Part shown: positions 1 through 5,123 of the stretch, in pieces
Layout of the letters: each line of letters opens with the position of its first letter
How positions within the stretch are numbered: the first letter of the stretch is position 1
Assembly: GCA_021737525.1 (NCBI GenBank)
Contig: JAIPDU010000136.1
Coordinates: 1-5,170 of the forward strand
DNA: 5,170 nt
Direction: 5' to 3'
DNA from: Desulfohalobiaceae bacterium
Lineage (GTDB): Bacteria > Desulfobacterota > Desulfovibrionia > Desulfovibrionales > Desulfothermaceae
Made by a program: the position numbers and the translations under genes
Notes under the pieces: model-generated
Told to the model about the DNA's origin: nothing
The model's input: only the letters and a program-made list of their open reading frames with translations
Database searches by the model: none

Positions 1-84
1 GACAGCCTGGGCGGCACAGGGTGATGCGGCGATCCAGAGGGCAAGGAAAATCAGACAGGCTAGGAGCTTGACCTTGAGCGGCAT
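1..84 (-). CDS. N-terminus of an exported protein (partial, runs off the window)
   Basis: Read leftward from the ATG at 84-82, the 28 visible codons start MPLKVKLLACLIF and end in SPCAAQAV. This is a classic Sec signal peptide: a short basic n-region with two lysines, a hydrophobic core of about 13 residues, and an alanine-rich c-region with likely cleavage after AQA. The cysteine is preceded by proline, so a lipobox is unlikely. The mature protein lies outside the window and its function cannot be told. The ribosome-binding site is weak (GGAC about 7 nt upstream). The frame stays open upstream to another ATG at 168-166, but the signal-peptide layout favours the start at 84. The gene is divergent from rsmJ. 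Confidence 0.6.
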   Translation of the reverse strand, partial: MPLKVKLLACLIFLALWIAASPCAAQAV

Positions 85-130
85 AGGATTGTCCGTGGTG
101 TTAAAGGGGGCGAGTTCGCCGGACTTGAGA

Positions 131-160
131 ATTATGTTGAGATAACCTAGCAAATGATAA
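131..160 (-). promoter_or_regulatory. candidate sigma70-type promoter for the leftward exported-protein gene
   Basis: On the minus strand, TTATCA (160-155) and CATAAT (136-131) are separated by 18 nt. They match the -35 and -10 consensus at 4/6 and 5/6 positions. The pair lies in the most AT-rich part of the divergent gap and would start transcription about 40 nt before the ATG at 84. The 5' UTR would contain a small inverted repeat, GGCGA-gt-TCGCC, at 109-120. This is motif matching only. No equally good promoter was found for the rightward genes. Confidence 0.3.
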
Positions 161-241
161 GGAGACATTCAATCCCCGGGGCGGTCAAATAGCCGACATG
201 GAAAGGATTCATCCTGCAAGGGGGGGGTGGCTGTGTTGAAC

Positions 242-295
242 CGTAAGCGTTCACGAGGCTGTCCCTCGCGAGAAGGAGCCCCGTGGATGCTTACG
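242..295 (+). promoter_or_regulatory. long stem-loop in the leader upstream of rsmJ
   Basis: Positions 242-255 pair with 282-295 as 14 continuous base pairs, two of them G-U (249/288 and 251/286). After one A/C mismatch (256/281), 257-260 pair with 277-280. The roughly 16-nt loop carries most of a purine-rich Shine-Dalgarno-like sequence, AGAAGGAG (271-278). An ATG lies in the 3' arm at 287, 8 nt after it, and opens only a six-codon frame (MLTLNP, stop at 305-307). The G-U pairs would be A-C mismatches on the other strand, so the structure favours a rightward RNA. No T-tract follows, so it is not a standard terminator. A role in controlling translation or RNA stability of the rsmJ operon is inference; a protein-binding inverted repeat is an alternative. 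Confidence 0.45.
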
Positions 296-332
296 TTGAA
301 TCCATGAAGGATTCGGTGTACTTTATTCCGGT

Positions 333-1178
333 ATGTACTGCCAAGCTATGGACAAGGGCGAAACAGCTTGCGTGCAGGTCCGGGGCGAGAGAGATCACGA
401 TCTGGCCCGTGCCGCGCGACTGTCCGCGATTCTGGGGCTGCCCCTGCTGCGGGACAGCTCGGAGTCCGGCAACGGAACGAGTTTGCTCGTGTCCGGGGGG
501 CGTTTGGGCCTGAAAGCCCCGGAAACTGGTGAGCCGAACGAGTCTGGAGCCGTCTATTTTCCGGATTGGACGCGGATCGATACCGCTTCCCCGGCAGGCA
601 GGCGCTCCAGACAGCCCCTTCTGCGCGCCGTGCAGGGCAGACGTGGAGGGAAGGGGCTCATGGTCTGGGACGTCACAGCGGGATGGGGCGAGGACGCCTG
701 GATACTGGCCGCGTTGGGGCATCGGGTCCTGGCTGTGGAACGGGATCCACTGGTCTACTTCTGCCTGCTGGATGCCTGGTCCAGGGCGGCCCTGGAAGCC
801 CCTGTCGCCGCAGGAAGGATTCGGCCCGTCCGCGCCGACGCCGAGGCGATGCTGCAACGGCTCGCCGCGGATCCCGGGAGCGGGGATTTTCTTCCCTGGC
901 CGGACGTGGTCTATCTGGATCCCCTTTTTCCAGTGTACAAAGGGAAAAAGGGCAGAGAAAAGAAGCCCATGCGCATTTTGCGCCTTAGGGCGGGGAACGC
1001 GGTGGATGATGCAGAAGATCTGCTGCGGAAGGCACTCATGGTTTCCAGACTGCGCGTGGTGCTGAAAAGGCCTCGCAGGGCCGAAACTCTGGCCCCGGCT
1101 GGTCGCGGACCGGTACACACCGTTGCCGGCCGGGGATATCGCTACGACATCTATATACCCCCAAGGGATACTGCATGA
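333..1178 (+). CDS. rsmJ: 16S rRNA (guanine-1516-N2)-methyltransferase RsmJ
   Basis: This is a SAM-dependent methyltransferase of the RsmJ (YhiQ) family, which in E. coli makes m2G1516 in the 30S subunit. From a 333 start the protein has 281 residues (E. coli about 250). Visible family motifs are the SAM-binding motif DVTAGWGEDAW (113-123), an acidic residue ending the next strand (LAVERDP, 133-139), the catalytic-type YLDPLFP (194-200), KKPMRI (210-215), VVLKRP (242-247) and GYRYDIY (268-274). The GGGRGE loop of the enterobacterial protein is not conserved; here the equivalent stretch reads GRRSRQPLLRAV (89-100). The start is uncertain. ATG at 333 and ATG at 348 (MDKGETACVQV) both lack a clear ribosome-binding site, and 348 gives an N-terminus closer to the family's length. 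The gene is first in a cluster and its stop overlaps the thiL start (ATGA, 1175-1178). Confidence 0.88.
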   Translation: MYCQAMDKGETACVQVRGERDHDLARAARLSAILGLPLLRDSSESGNGTSLLVSGGRLGLKAPETGEPNESGAVYFPDWTRIDTASPAGRRSRQPLLRAVQGRRGGKGLMVWDVTAGWGEDAWILAALGHRVLAVERDPLVYFCLLDAWSRAALEAPVAAGRIRPVRADAEAMLQRLAADPGSGDFLPWPDVVYLDPLFPVYKGKKGREKKPMRILRLRAGNAVDDAEDLLRKALMVSRLRVVLKRPRRAETLAPAGRGPVHTVAGRGYRYDIYIPPRDTA

Positions 1179-2125
1179 GGCTGGACTCGGAGGAAGCCTT
1201 CCTCGAGCTTGTGGACCGCTATTTCCCCCGTATGCGCCGGGGAGATGCAGGAGGGCGCGGGGACGACTGCGCGGTGATTCCCTGCAGGGAAAGGCTTTGT
1301 ATTTCCTCGGACCTTTTTCTGGAAGGAGTGCATTTCTCCAGGGCCTATTTTTCCCCGCGCGATGTGGGGTACAAGAGCCTGGCGGTGAATATATCGGACA
1401 TAGCAGCCATGGCTGCCGAGCCCGAGGGCTTTTTGTTGAATCTTCTCCTCCCGGCGGAAGTCCCGGATGGATTCTGGCCGGAATACTTCCTGGGGCTGGC
1501 CGAGCTTGCGGAGGAATACGGCCTCTACCTGGCGGGCGGCGATCTGAGCCGATCCGGACAGCTGGGCATGGGCATCACCATCTGGGGCTCGCCAAACGGT
1601 TTTGTGCCCCGCGGAGGAGGGCGGACAGGGGATCTGCTCTTTCTCCTCGGCGAGCCAGGACTTTCCGCCGCCGGATTGGATGTTCTGGGTCGGGGACGGG
1701 ATCCCTCGGAGTTCCCGGAGGCAGTTAAGGCGCATCTGCGGCCCTCCCTTTATGTTCGACAAGCGCGCCAGCTGGGAGCGTGTCCCGGAATTACGGCCCT
1801 CATGGACGTCTCGGACGGATTGGCCATGGACGTTCCCCGCATATTGGCTCCAGGGACAGGAGCAGAGCTCCGGCTGGGGCGGGAGGATCTGCATCCGGAA
1901 GTGGTGGCCTGCGCCCGGTTGCAGGGAATATCCGCGGTGGAGCTCGCCTTCCGGGGCGGGGAGGAATACGCCCTGCTCGGGGCAATCGATCCTTCCTTCC
2001 GGGGGAGGTTGCACGATCTTGCGCCCGAAGCCCAAATAGTGGGCGAAATTGTACAGGGGGAAGGGCTTAGCCTGAACGGAGCCCAGGTGCAAATCCAGGG
2101 ATTCGATCACATGCGTGGAGGCTGA
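1175..2125 (+). CDS. thiL: thiamine-monophosphate kinase ThiL
   Basis: ThiL phosphorylates thiamine monophosphate with ATP to give thiamine diphosphate, the last step of cofactor synthesis, in the cytosol. The 316-residue length is normal for this AIR-synthase-like family. Visible motifs in order are GDDCAV (29-34), a metal- and ATP-binding segment; SSDLFLEGVHF (44-54), the family's D-x-x-x-E-G-V-H-F signature; VNISDIAAMAA (71-81); GGD (121-123); HLRPS (187-191); MDVSDGLAMD (210-219); and GGEEYALL (261-268). All the acidic residues I would expect for Mg-ATP binding are present, so it is probably active. AAGGGA at 1163-1168, 6 nt ahead of the ATG, is a good ribosome-binding site within the rsmJ end, and the ATGA overlap suggests translational coupling. 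No TPP riboswitch is visible upstream of the cluster. Confidence 0.95.
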   Translation: MRLDSEEAFLELVDRYFPRMRRGDAGGRGDDCAVIPCRERLCISSDLFLEGVHFSRAYFSPRDVGYKSLAVNISDIAAMAAEPEGFLLNLLLPAEVPDGFWPEYFLGLAELAEEYGLYLAGGDLSRSGQLGMGITIWGSPNGFVPRGGGRTGDLLFLLGEPGLSAAGLDVLGRGRDPSEFPEAVKAHLRPSLYVRQARQLGACPGITALMDVSDGLAMDVPRILAPGTGAELRLGREDLHPEVVACARLQGISAVELAFRGGEEYALLGAIDPSFRGRLHDLAPEAQIVGEIVQGEGLSLNGAQVQIQGFDHMRGG

Positions 2126-2127
2126 CC

Positions 2128-3138
2128 ATGGCTGGAGAAAAATCCTCTTCTGCGGAGTGCCGGATTGTGGGCAGGGTGCGCTCCCAACTGACGGATAGGC
2201 GGAACACTCCCACTCAGGGCAGTGCTGATCTTCCTCCGGCTCGGATCGATATCGAACCGGGCTACAGGGAGGCCATTTTCGAGCTGCACCCCGGGGCGGC
2301 GGCACAGGTGCTCACCTGGCTCCACGAGGCGGATAGGGGCGTGCTCCAGTGTCACCCCCGTGGCGATCCTTCCCGCCCCATGCGCGGGGTTTTCTCAACC
2401 CGCTCTCCGGACAGGCCCAATCCCATTGGTCTCCATCCGGTCCGCATCCTGACCGTAGAGGACCTTACCTTGACCGTGCATCCCTTGGAGGCCCTGGACG
2501 GCACACCAGTGCTGGATATCAAGCCCCTGATATCCGCGGATGAAGAGGACCCGCCCTGGGGTCCGGACATCCCGGCGGAAGTGGGAGAGGCCTTTCGCTT
2601 TGTCGGCCGCGAGGCGTGGCACAGAGGGCTCGTGAACGGGAGGAACGGCAATCTGAGCTTGAGACGGGAAAATGGGCGTATGGTGATCACCCGGCACGGG
2701 AGCGCCAAGGGACGCCTCGCCCCCGGAGATCTGATCGACGCCGATATGGGTGCCCTCTCCGGTGCTTTGCAGAGCAACATGTCCTCGGAAGGCCTCATGC
2801 ACGCGGAGATTTACCGCAGACAACCCCGAGCCGGGGCGGTGCTGCACACGCATCCTCCGTCACTGCTCGCCCTGAGCCTGCTCCATTCCGGAAGGAGAAT
2901 GCTCCATCTGCCCCTGTGCGAGGCGGGAGCTCTGGCCGAGGAATTGGCTGTGGTTCCCGCCAGGGAGCCCGGGACTCAGGATTTGGCCCTGGCTGTGGGG
3001 CGGGCTGCCGAGGAGAAGCAGGCCGTGTTCATGCAGGCCCATGGCCTGGTTTGCTGGGGGGAGGACCTGAATCGGGCCCTGGACCTCACCGAGGAGCTGG
3101 AGGGCCTGGCCCGGGTTCAACTCGTTTCCGGAGGATAG
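2128..3138 (+). CDS. TrmO/TsaA-like tRNA methyltransferase fused to class II aldolase/adducin domain
   Basis: This is a two-domain protein of 336 residues. Residues about 11-137 match the TrmO (TsaA, UPF0066) family, which uses SAM to N6-methylate t6A37 in tRNA. Visible motifs are IVGRVRS (13-19), CHP (75-77), GVFSTRSPDRPNPIGL (87-102) and LDGTPVLDIKP (123-133). After an acidic, proline-rich linker (about 138-152), residues about 153-336 match zinc class II aldolases of the FucA/MtnB type: GRNGNLSLR (171-179, phosphate loop), ITRHGSAKGRLAPGDL (187-202), catalytic-type glutamate in SSEG (E221), zinc ligands in HTHPP (H240, H242) and AHG (H306). The sugar-phosphate substrate cannot be told. GGAGG at 2117-2121 lies 6 nt before the ATG, and the gene begins 2 bp after thiL ends. 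Both domains keep their key residues and the join is in frame, so a true fusion is more likely than an artefact. Confidence 0.88.
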   Translation: MAGEKSSSAECRIVGRVRSQLTDRRNTPTQGSADLPPARIDIEPGYREAIFELHPGAAAQVLTWLHEADRGVLQCHPRGDPSRPMRGVFSTRSPDRPNPIGLHPVRILTVEDLTLTVHPLEALDGTPVLDIKPLISADEEDPPWGPDIPAEVGEAFRFVGREAWHRGLVNGRNGNLSLRRENGRMVITRHGSAKGRLAPGDLIDADMGALSGALQSNMSSEGLMHAEIYRRQPRAGAVLHTHPPSLLALSLLHSGRRMLHLPLCEAGALAEELAVVPAREPGTQDLALAVGRAAEEKQAVFMQAHGLVCWGEDLNRALDLTEELEGLARVQLVSGG

Positions 3139-3178
3139 ACGATTGAAAAAAGCCCCATGGGGATGCCTTCGCGTACCT

Positions 3179-3210
3179 TTGCGGGCTATACTGTGTTCCG
3201 TAAATATGCT
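3179..3210 (+). promoter_or_regulatory. weak candidate promoter for the DUF2892 gene
   Basis: This AT-richer stretch holds TATACT (3187-3192, 5/6 to the -10 consensus) and TATGCT (3205-3210). The nearest -35-like sequence is TTGCGG (3179-3184), which matches only in its first three bases and is 20 nt from TATGCT. TATACT has no recognisable -35 box. The gap to the next gene, and the two stem-loops after this point, suggest that transcription starts about here. The boxes themselves are weak evidence. Confidence 0.22.
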
Positions 3211-3232
3211 AGTCTAAACAATGGGAAGGATG

Positions 3233-3273
3233 TTTCCACTGTATTCCGCTCATCTGGATTCACAAGGTGGAAA
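3233..3273 (+). other. first stem-loop in the leader of the DUF2892 gene
   Basis: TTTCCAC (3233-3239) pairs with GTGGAAA (3267-3273), extended by a U-G pair (3240/3266). The 25-nt loop can form a small inner TCC/GGA pairing (3245-3247 with 3256-3258). No T-tract follows, so it is not a terminator. The function is unknown; it may be part of a structured 5' UTR together with the hairpin at 3281-3316. Confidence 0.3.
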
Positions 3274-3280
3274 GGCACAT

Positions 3281-3316
3281 GGTCCCGGGGCCTTGCGAGG
3301 CCTCACAGTCGGGACC
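3281..3316 (+). other. second, GC-rich nested stem-loop in the leader of the DUF2892 gene
   Basis: GGTCCCG (3281-3287) pairs with CGGGACC (3310-3316). Inside it, GGCCT (3289-3293) pairs with AGGCC (3298-3302) around a four-base loop, leaving a one-sided bulge at about 3303-3309. It ends 35 nt before the AAGGAGG ribosome-binding site (3352-3358). Only TTCCTTC follows, so terminator function is doubtful. It is probably an RNA structure in the leader; its role is not known. Confidence 0.4.
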
Positions 3317-3364
3317 TTCCTTCAGCGATTTGTTCAAACCCAATATGAGTCAAGGAGGTTCGGT

Positions 3365-3580
3365 ATGGATATGAACAGGATACTGCGCGGAATAGCCGGA
3401 GGCATGGTGCTGCTCAGCCTGCTCCTGGCCGTGGTCTTCTCCTGGTGGTGGCTGCTGCTCACCCTGTTTGTGGGGGCCAATCTTTTGCAGTCCGCCTTTT
3501 CCGGGACCTGCCCCATGATGAAGGTGCTCAGGATGATGGGCTTTCGGGCCGTGGGGGATGAGGACACGGCCAGGACCTGA
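3365..3580 (+). CDS. small DUF2892 inner-membrane protein
   Basis: This 71-residue peptide starts MDMNRILRGIAGG and carries two adjacent hydrophobic segments (about 8-25 and 27-45). These are followed by the family's typical SAFSGTCPMMKVLR segment (43-56), with the conserved Cys-Pro at 49-50 and a polar C-terminus. It matches the DUF2892 (YgaP-type membrane domain) family, often found alone or fused to rhodanese domains. The molecular function is not established; a link to sulfur chemistry is known only from fusions. The ATG at 3365 is chosen because AAGGAGG (3352-3358) sits 6 nt before it. The same frame stays open to an ATG at 3221, but that would add 48 residues without family character and without a ribosome-binding site. 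Confidence 0.85.
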   Translation: MDMNRILRGIAGGMVLLSLLLAVVFSWWWLLLTLFVGANLLQSAFSGTCPMMKVLRMMGFRAVGDEDTART

Positions 3581-3603
3581 TCCCTTCCTCGGTACCTGAT
3601 CCC

Positions 3604-3637
3604 GGTTGCGATTGCCGGTCCTTCGGTGATCGGAACC
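3604..3637 (+). terminator. long hairpin after the DUF2892 gene, terminator-like but without a T-tract
   Basis: Positions 3604-3607 pair with 3634-3637. After one G-G mismatch, 3609-3617 pair with 3624-3632, including two G-U pairs (3613/3628 and 3614/3627), around a short loop. It starts 24 nt after the stop codon. The G-U pairs favour a rightward transcript. The following bases (CTGTTCGCG) lack a U-run, so it may be a weak terminator, an RNA 3'-end stabiliser or a processing site between this gene and the DUF6125 gene. Confidence 0.4.
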
Positions 3638-3712
3638 CTGTTCGCGATGCGGAAGCGGTGCGCTTGAAGTGGGAGGGGAGCCTCTTCCCCGGGAGAAGCA
3701 AGGAGACAAGCC

Positions 3713-4288
3713 ATGAACGAGACAGCTAGCAAACGCGAGGACCTGGAGAGCGAAGCACTGGACGAGGGCGTTCGGCTCCTCTATGAAATGGATCGCGAGG
3801 AGCTGATCCGGATCATTCTCGACGACGCCAAGAATTGGCTGGCCCATGACGGGCTCTGGTTTCAGGCTGTTGAGCAGGATCAGGGCATGGACGCGGCCAT
3901 AGAGGCTGATCGCAAGGCCTGGCAAACCTTTACCCAAATCGAGGCCAAGCGGATCATGAAGCGTCTGGGCCTGGAACCGGGAGGCGGCATCCCGGCCCTG
4001 GTGACCTGCCTCAAGCACCGCATGTACGCCAGGCTGAACAAGCAGCGCTGTGTGGAGGTGACAGATAAGCGGGCCGTTTTCCAGATGGTTGACTGTCGCG
4101 TCCAGGCAGCGCGAAAACGGAGGAATCTCCCGGACTTTCCCTGCAAGCCAGTGGGGCAGGTGGAGTACGCCGAATTCGCCAGGACGGTGGATCCCAGGAT
4201 CGAGACCAAGTGCATCTGTTGCCCTCCGGACGACCATCCGGAGGAATACTATTGCGCCTGGGAATTCACCCTGTCCGAAGAGGGCTGA
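3713..4288 (+). CDS. cysteine-rich DUF6125 family protein
   Basis: This 191-residue soluble protein has no signal peptide or membrane segment. I recognise the DUF6125 pattern: an N-terminal helical half with AKNWLAHDGLWFQAVE (39-54) and EAKRIMKRLGL (77-87), then MVDCRVQAARKR (126-137), LPDFPCKPVG (139-148), EYAEFARTVDPRI (151-163), and a C-terminal CICCPPDDHPEEYYCAWEF (167-185). There are eight cysteines (99, 113, 128, 144, 167, 169, 170, 181), the last five clustered with His175, which looks like a metal or iron-sulfur site. That is inference, and no enzymatic role is known to me. A ribosome-binding site, AAGGAG (3700-3705), lies 7 nt before the ATG. Just ahead of it is a small hairpin (GGGGA 3675-3679 with TCCCC 3686-3690). 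The Sel1 protein gene follows after 19 bp, so the two are probably co-transcribed. Confidence 0.82.
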   Translation: MNETASKREDLESEALDEGVRLLYEMDREELIRIILDDAKNWLAHDGLWFQAVEQDQGMDAAIEADRKAWQTFTQIEAKRIMKRLGLEPGGGIPALVTCLKHRMYARLNKQRCVEVTDKRAVFQMVDCRVQAARKRRNLPDFPCKPVGQVEYAEFARTVDPRIETKCICCPPDDHPEEYYCAWEFTLSEEG

Positions 4289-4307
4289 GTTGTCCGGAGG
4301 GAGCTCA

Positions 4308-4946
4308 ATGCATACCGTATTCTTCCCTGCAAGCCCTGTGTCCGGGAGAAGTGCCAGGGTGCGAGACCGAGGCACCCCAGGGGTAGCACGCTTTCTTTCC
4401 GGAGTGTTCGCTGTCTGTTTCCTCTTCCTCGCGAGCGTCTCCGCTGCCAACGCCGGGATGCGGGAAGGGTTCGCAAGCCTGAGGCAAGAGGACTACAGCC
4501 GGGCGGCTGAAGCGTTTCGTCCCTTGGCCGAAAAAGGGGAAAGAACTGCGATGTACAATCTGGGCCTGCTCCTGGACCAAGGACTGGGCCTGGAGCGGGA
4601 TCGCGTCTCTGCCGCAACCTGGTATCGCCTGGCAGCCGATGGGGGCGATCCCAGAGCCCAGTACAACCTGGCCCTGCTCTTCATTGAGGGGCAGGGAGTG
4701 GACCAGGATTACGATCGGGCGGTTGAGCTCCTGCGCCAGGCGGCGGAGAAGGGTCTGGCCCGGGCCCAGTACAATCTGGGCATCCTGTCCTACGAGGGCC
4801 TGGGTATGCCCATCAGTTACGACCGTTCCAGGCAATGGTTCAGCAGGGCCTCGCGGAACGGCTTCCGCAAGGGAGAGTGCGATCTGAACTATGTGGGCCT
4901 GTGCATGAGCCGGGCGGAATTCCGCTTGGGCGAGGGGTCGGACTAG
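4308..4946 (+). CDS. exported Sel1-repeat (TPR-like) protein
   Basis: The protein has 212 residues. An extended basic n-region (1-28) leads into a hydrophobic segment, FLSGVFAVCFLFLASVS (29-45), and a cleavage-type site after ANA (47-49), so the mature protein is probably periplasmic. It then carries three back-to-back 36-residue Sel1 repeats (78-113, 114-149, 150-185), each with the A-x-Y-N-L-(G/A)-x-L-x-x-x-G-x-G pattern, preceded by a capping helix pair (about 53-77). The C-terminal tail (186-212) holds two cysteines (191, 199) that could form a disulfide. Sel1 repeats bind protein partners; the partner here is unknown. GGAGGGAG (4296-4303) precedes the ATG at a proper distance. A longer frame reaching back to 4089 overlaps the DUF6125 gene and lacks signal-peptide character at its start, so it was rejected. 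Transcription ends at the hairpin after 4970. Confidence 0.86.
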   Translation: MHTVFFPASPVSGRSARVRDRGTPGVARFLSGVFAVCFLFLASVSAANAGMREGFASLRQEDYSRAAEAFRPLAEKGERTAMYNLGLLLDQGLGLERDRVSAATWYRLAADGGDPRAQYNLALLFIEGQGVDQDYDRAVELLRQAAEKGLARAQYNLGILSYEGLGMPISYDRSRQWFSRASRNGFRKGECDLNYVGLCMSRAEFRLGEGSD

Positions 4947-4970
4947 AGTAGCGAGCCACACCGTTTTGTA

Positions 4971-5009
4971 CCCCGTGCGGACGGCTTGGCCAGTCCCTCG
5001 GGGGTTTTT
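4971..5009 (+). terminator. rho-independent terminator of the DUF6125-Sel1 operon
   Basis: CCCCG (4971-4975) pairs with CGGGG (4999-5003). GGAC (4979-4982) pairs with GTCC (4993-4996), and GGC (4983-4985) with GCC (4989-4991) around a TTG loop, with small internal loops between them. The hairpin is followed by one G and then TTTTT (5005-5009). It begins 25 nt after the Sel1 gene stop, the expected place for a terminator. Confidence 0.75.
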
Positions 5010-5066
5010 CGGGGGATACGCTTATTGATTTAGATCCGCGAAAGCCACCACGGGGTTTTTCGAGCG

Positions 5067-5103
5067 AGGAGGCTCCGGTTCTGAATTTTCTAAGGCTCCT
5101 CCT
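5067..5103 (+). other. hairpin with a full Shine-Dalgarno-like arm
   Basis: AGGAGG (5067-5072) pairs with CCTCCT (5098-5103). After a 2x2 internal loop, CC (5075-5076) pairs with GG (5094-5095), enclosing an AT-rich loop. No start codon follows AGGAGG at a usable distance, so it is probably not a ribosome-binding site. No T-tract follows the hairpin. It is part of a structured stretch between the terminator and a possible downstream gene. Confidence 0.3.
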
Positions 5104-5105
5104 GC

Positions 5106-5123
5106 GGGGGCATCCCTGCCCCC
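5106..5123 (+). other. perfect 7-bp GC hairpin upstream of a possible gene start
   Basis: GGGGGCA (5106-5112) pairs with TGCCCCC (5117-5123) around a TCCC loop. It is not followed by a T-run on either strand, so it is not a clear terminator. It lies 24 nt before the candidate ATG at 5148 and could be part of that gene's 5' UTR. The stretch 5010-5147 otherwise holds no recognisable gene. Confidence 0.35.

Noticed and set aside
220..227. Run of eight G residues as a phase-variable tract
   Set aside because: It is in a non-coding region with no clear promoter spacing that it would alter; one short tract is not enough evidence.
85..332. TPP riboswitch controlling the thiL operon
   Set aside because: I could not find the CUGAGA and ACYUGA-type conserved blocks of the TPP aptamer in the leader.
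291..1118. Long open frame on the minus strand opposite rsmJ (275 codons)
   Set aside because: It lies opposite a gene with clear RsmJ motifs and has no recognisable domain. Long antisense frames are common in GC-rich DNA.
1151..2305. Minus-strand open frame of 384 codons opposite thiL
   Set aside because: thiL on the plus strand has all its family motifs; the antisense protein looks like low-complexity read-through with no domain.
3145..3165. Terminator at the CCCCATGGGG palindrome next to an A-run, read leftward
   Set aside because: The palindrome allows only about a 3-bp stem with a CATG loop, and there is no leftward gene here to terminate. It also lacks a T-run for the rightward operon.
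3221..3364. N-terminal extension of the DUF2892 protein from the ATG at 3221
   Set aside because: The strong AAGGAGG is 6 nt before the ATG at 3365, where family similarity begins. The extension region is better explained as a structured leader.
4089..4307. N-terminal extension of the Sel1 protein from 4089
   Set aside because: It would overlap the DUF6125 coding region by 200 bp. The ATG at 4308 has a GGAGGGAG site and begins a plausible signal peptide.
3350..4450. Minus-strand open frame of 366 codons
   Set aside because: It covers three plus-strand genes with good ribosome-binding sites and recognisable families; no domain or start signal supports it.
5060..5105. tRNA-like T-arm (GGTTCTGAAT)
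   Set aside because: The match to GGTTCGAATC has an extra base, and no acceptor stem, anticodon arm or CCA end fits around it.
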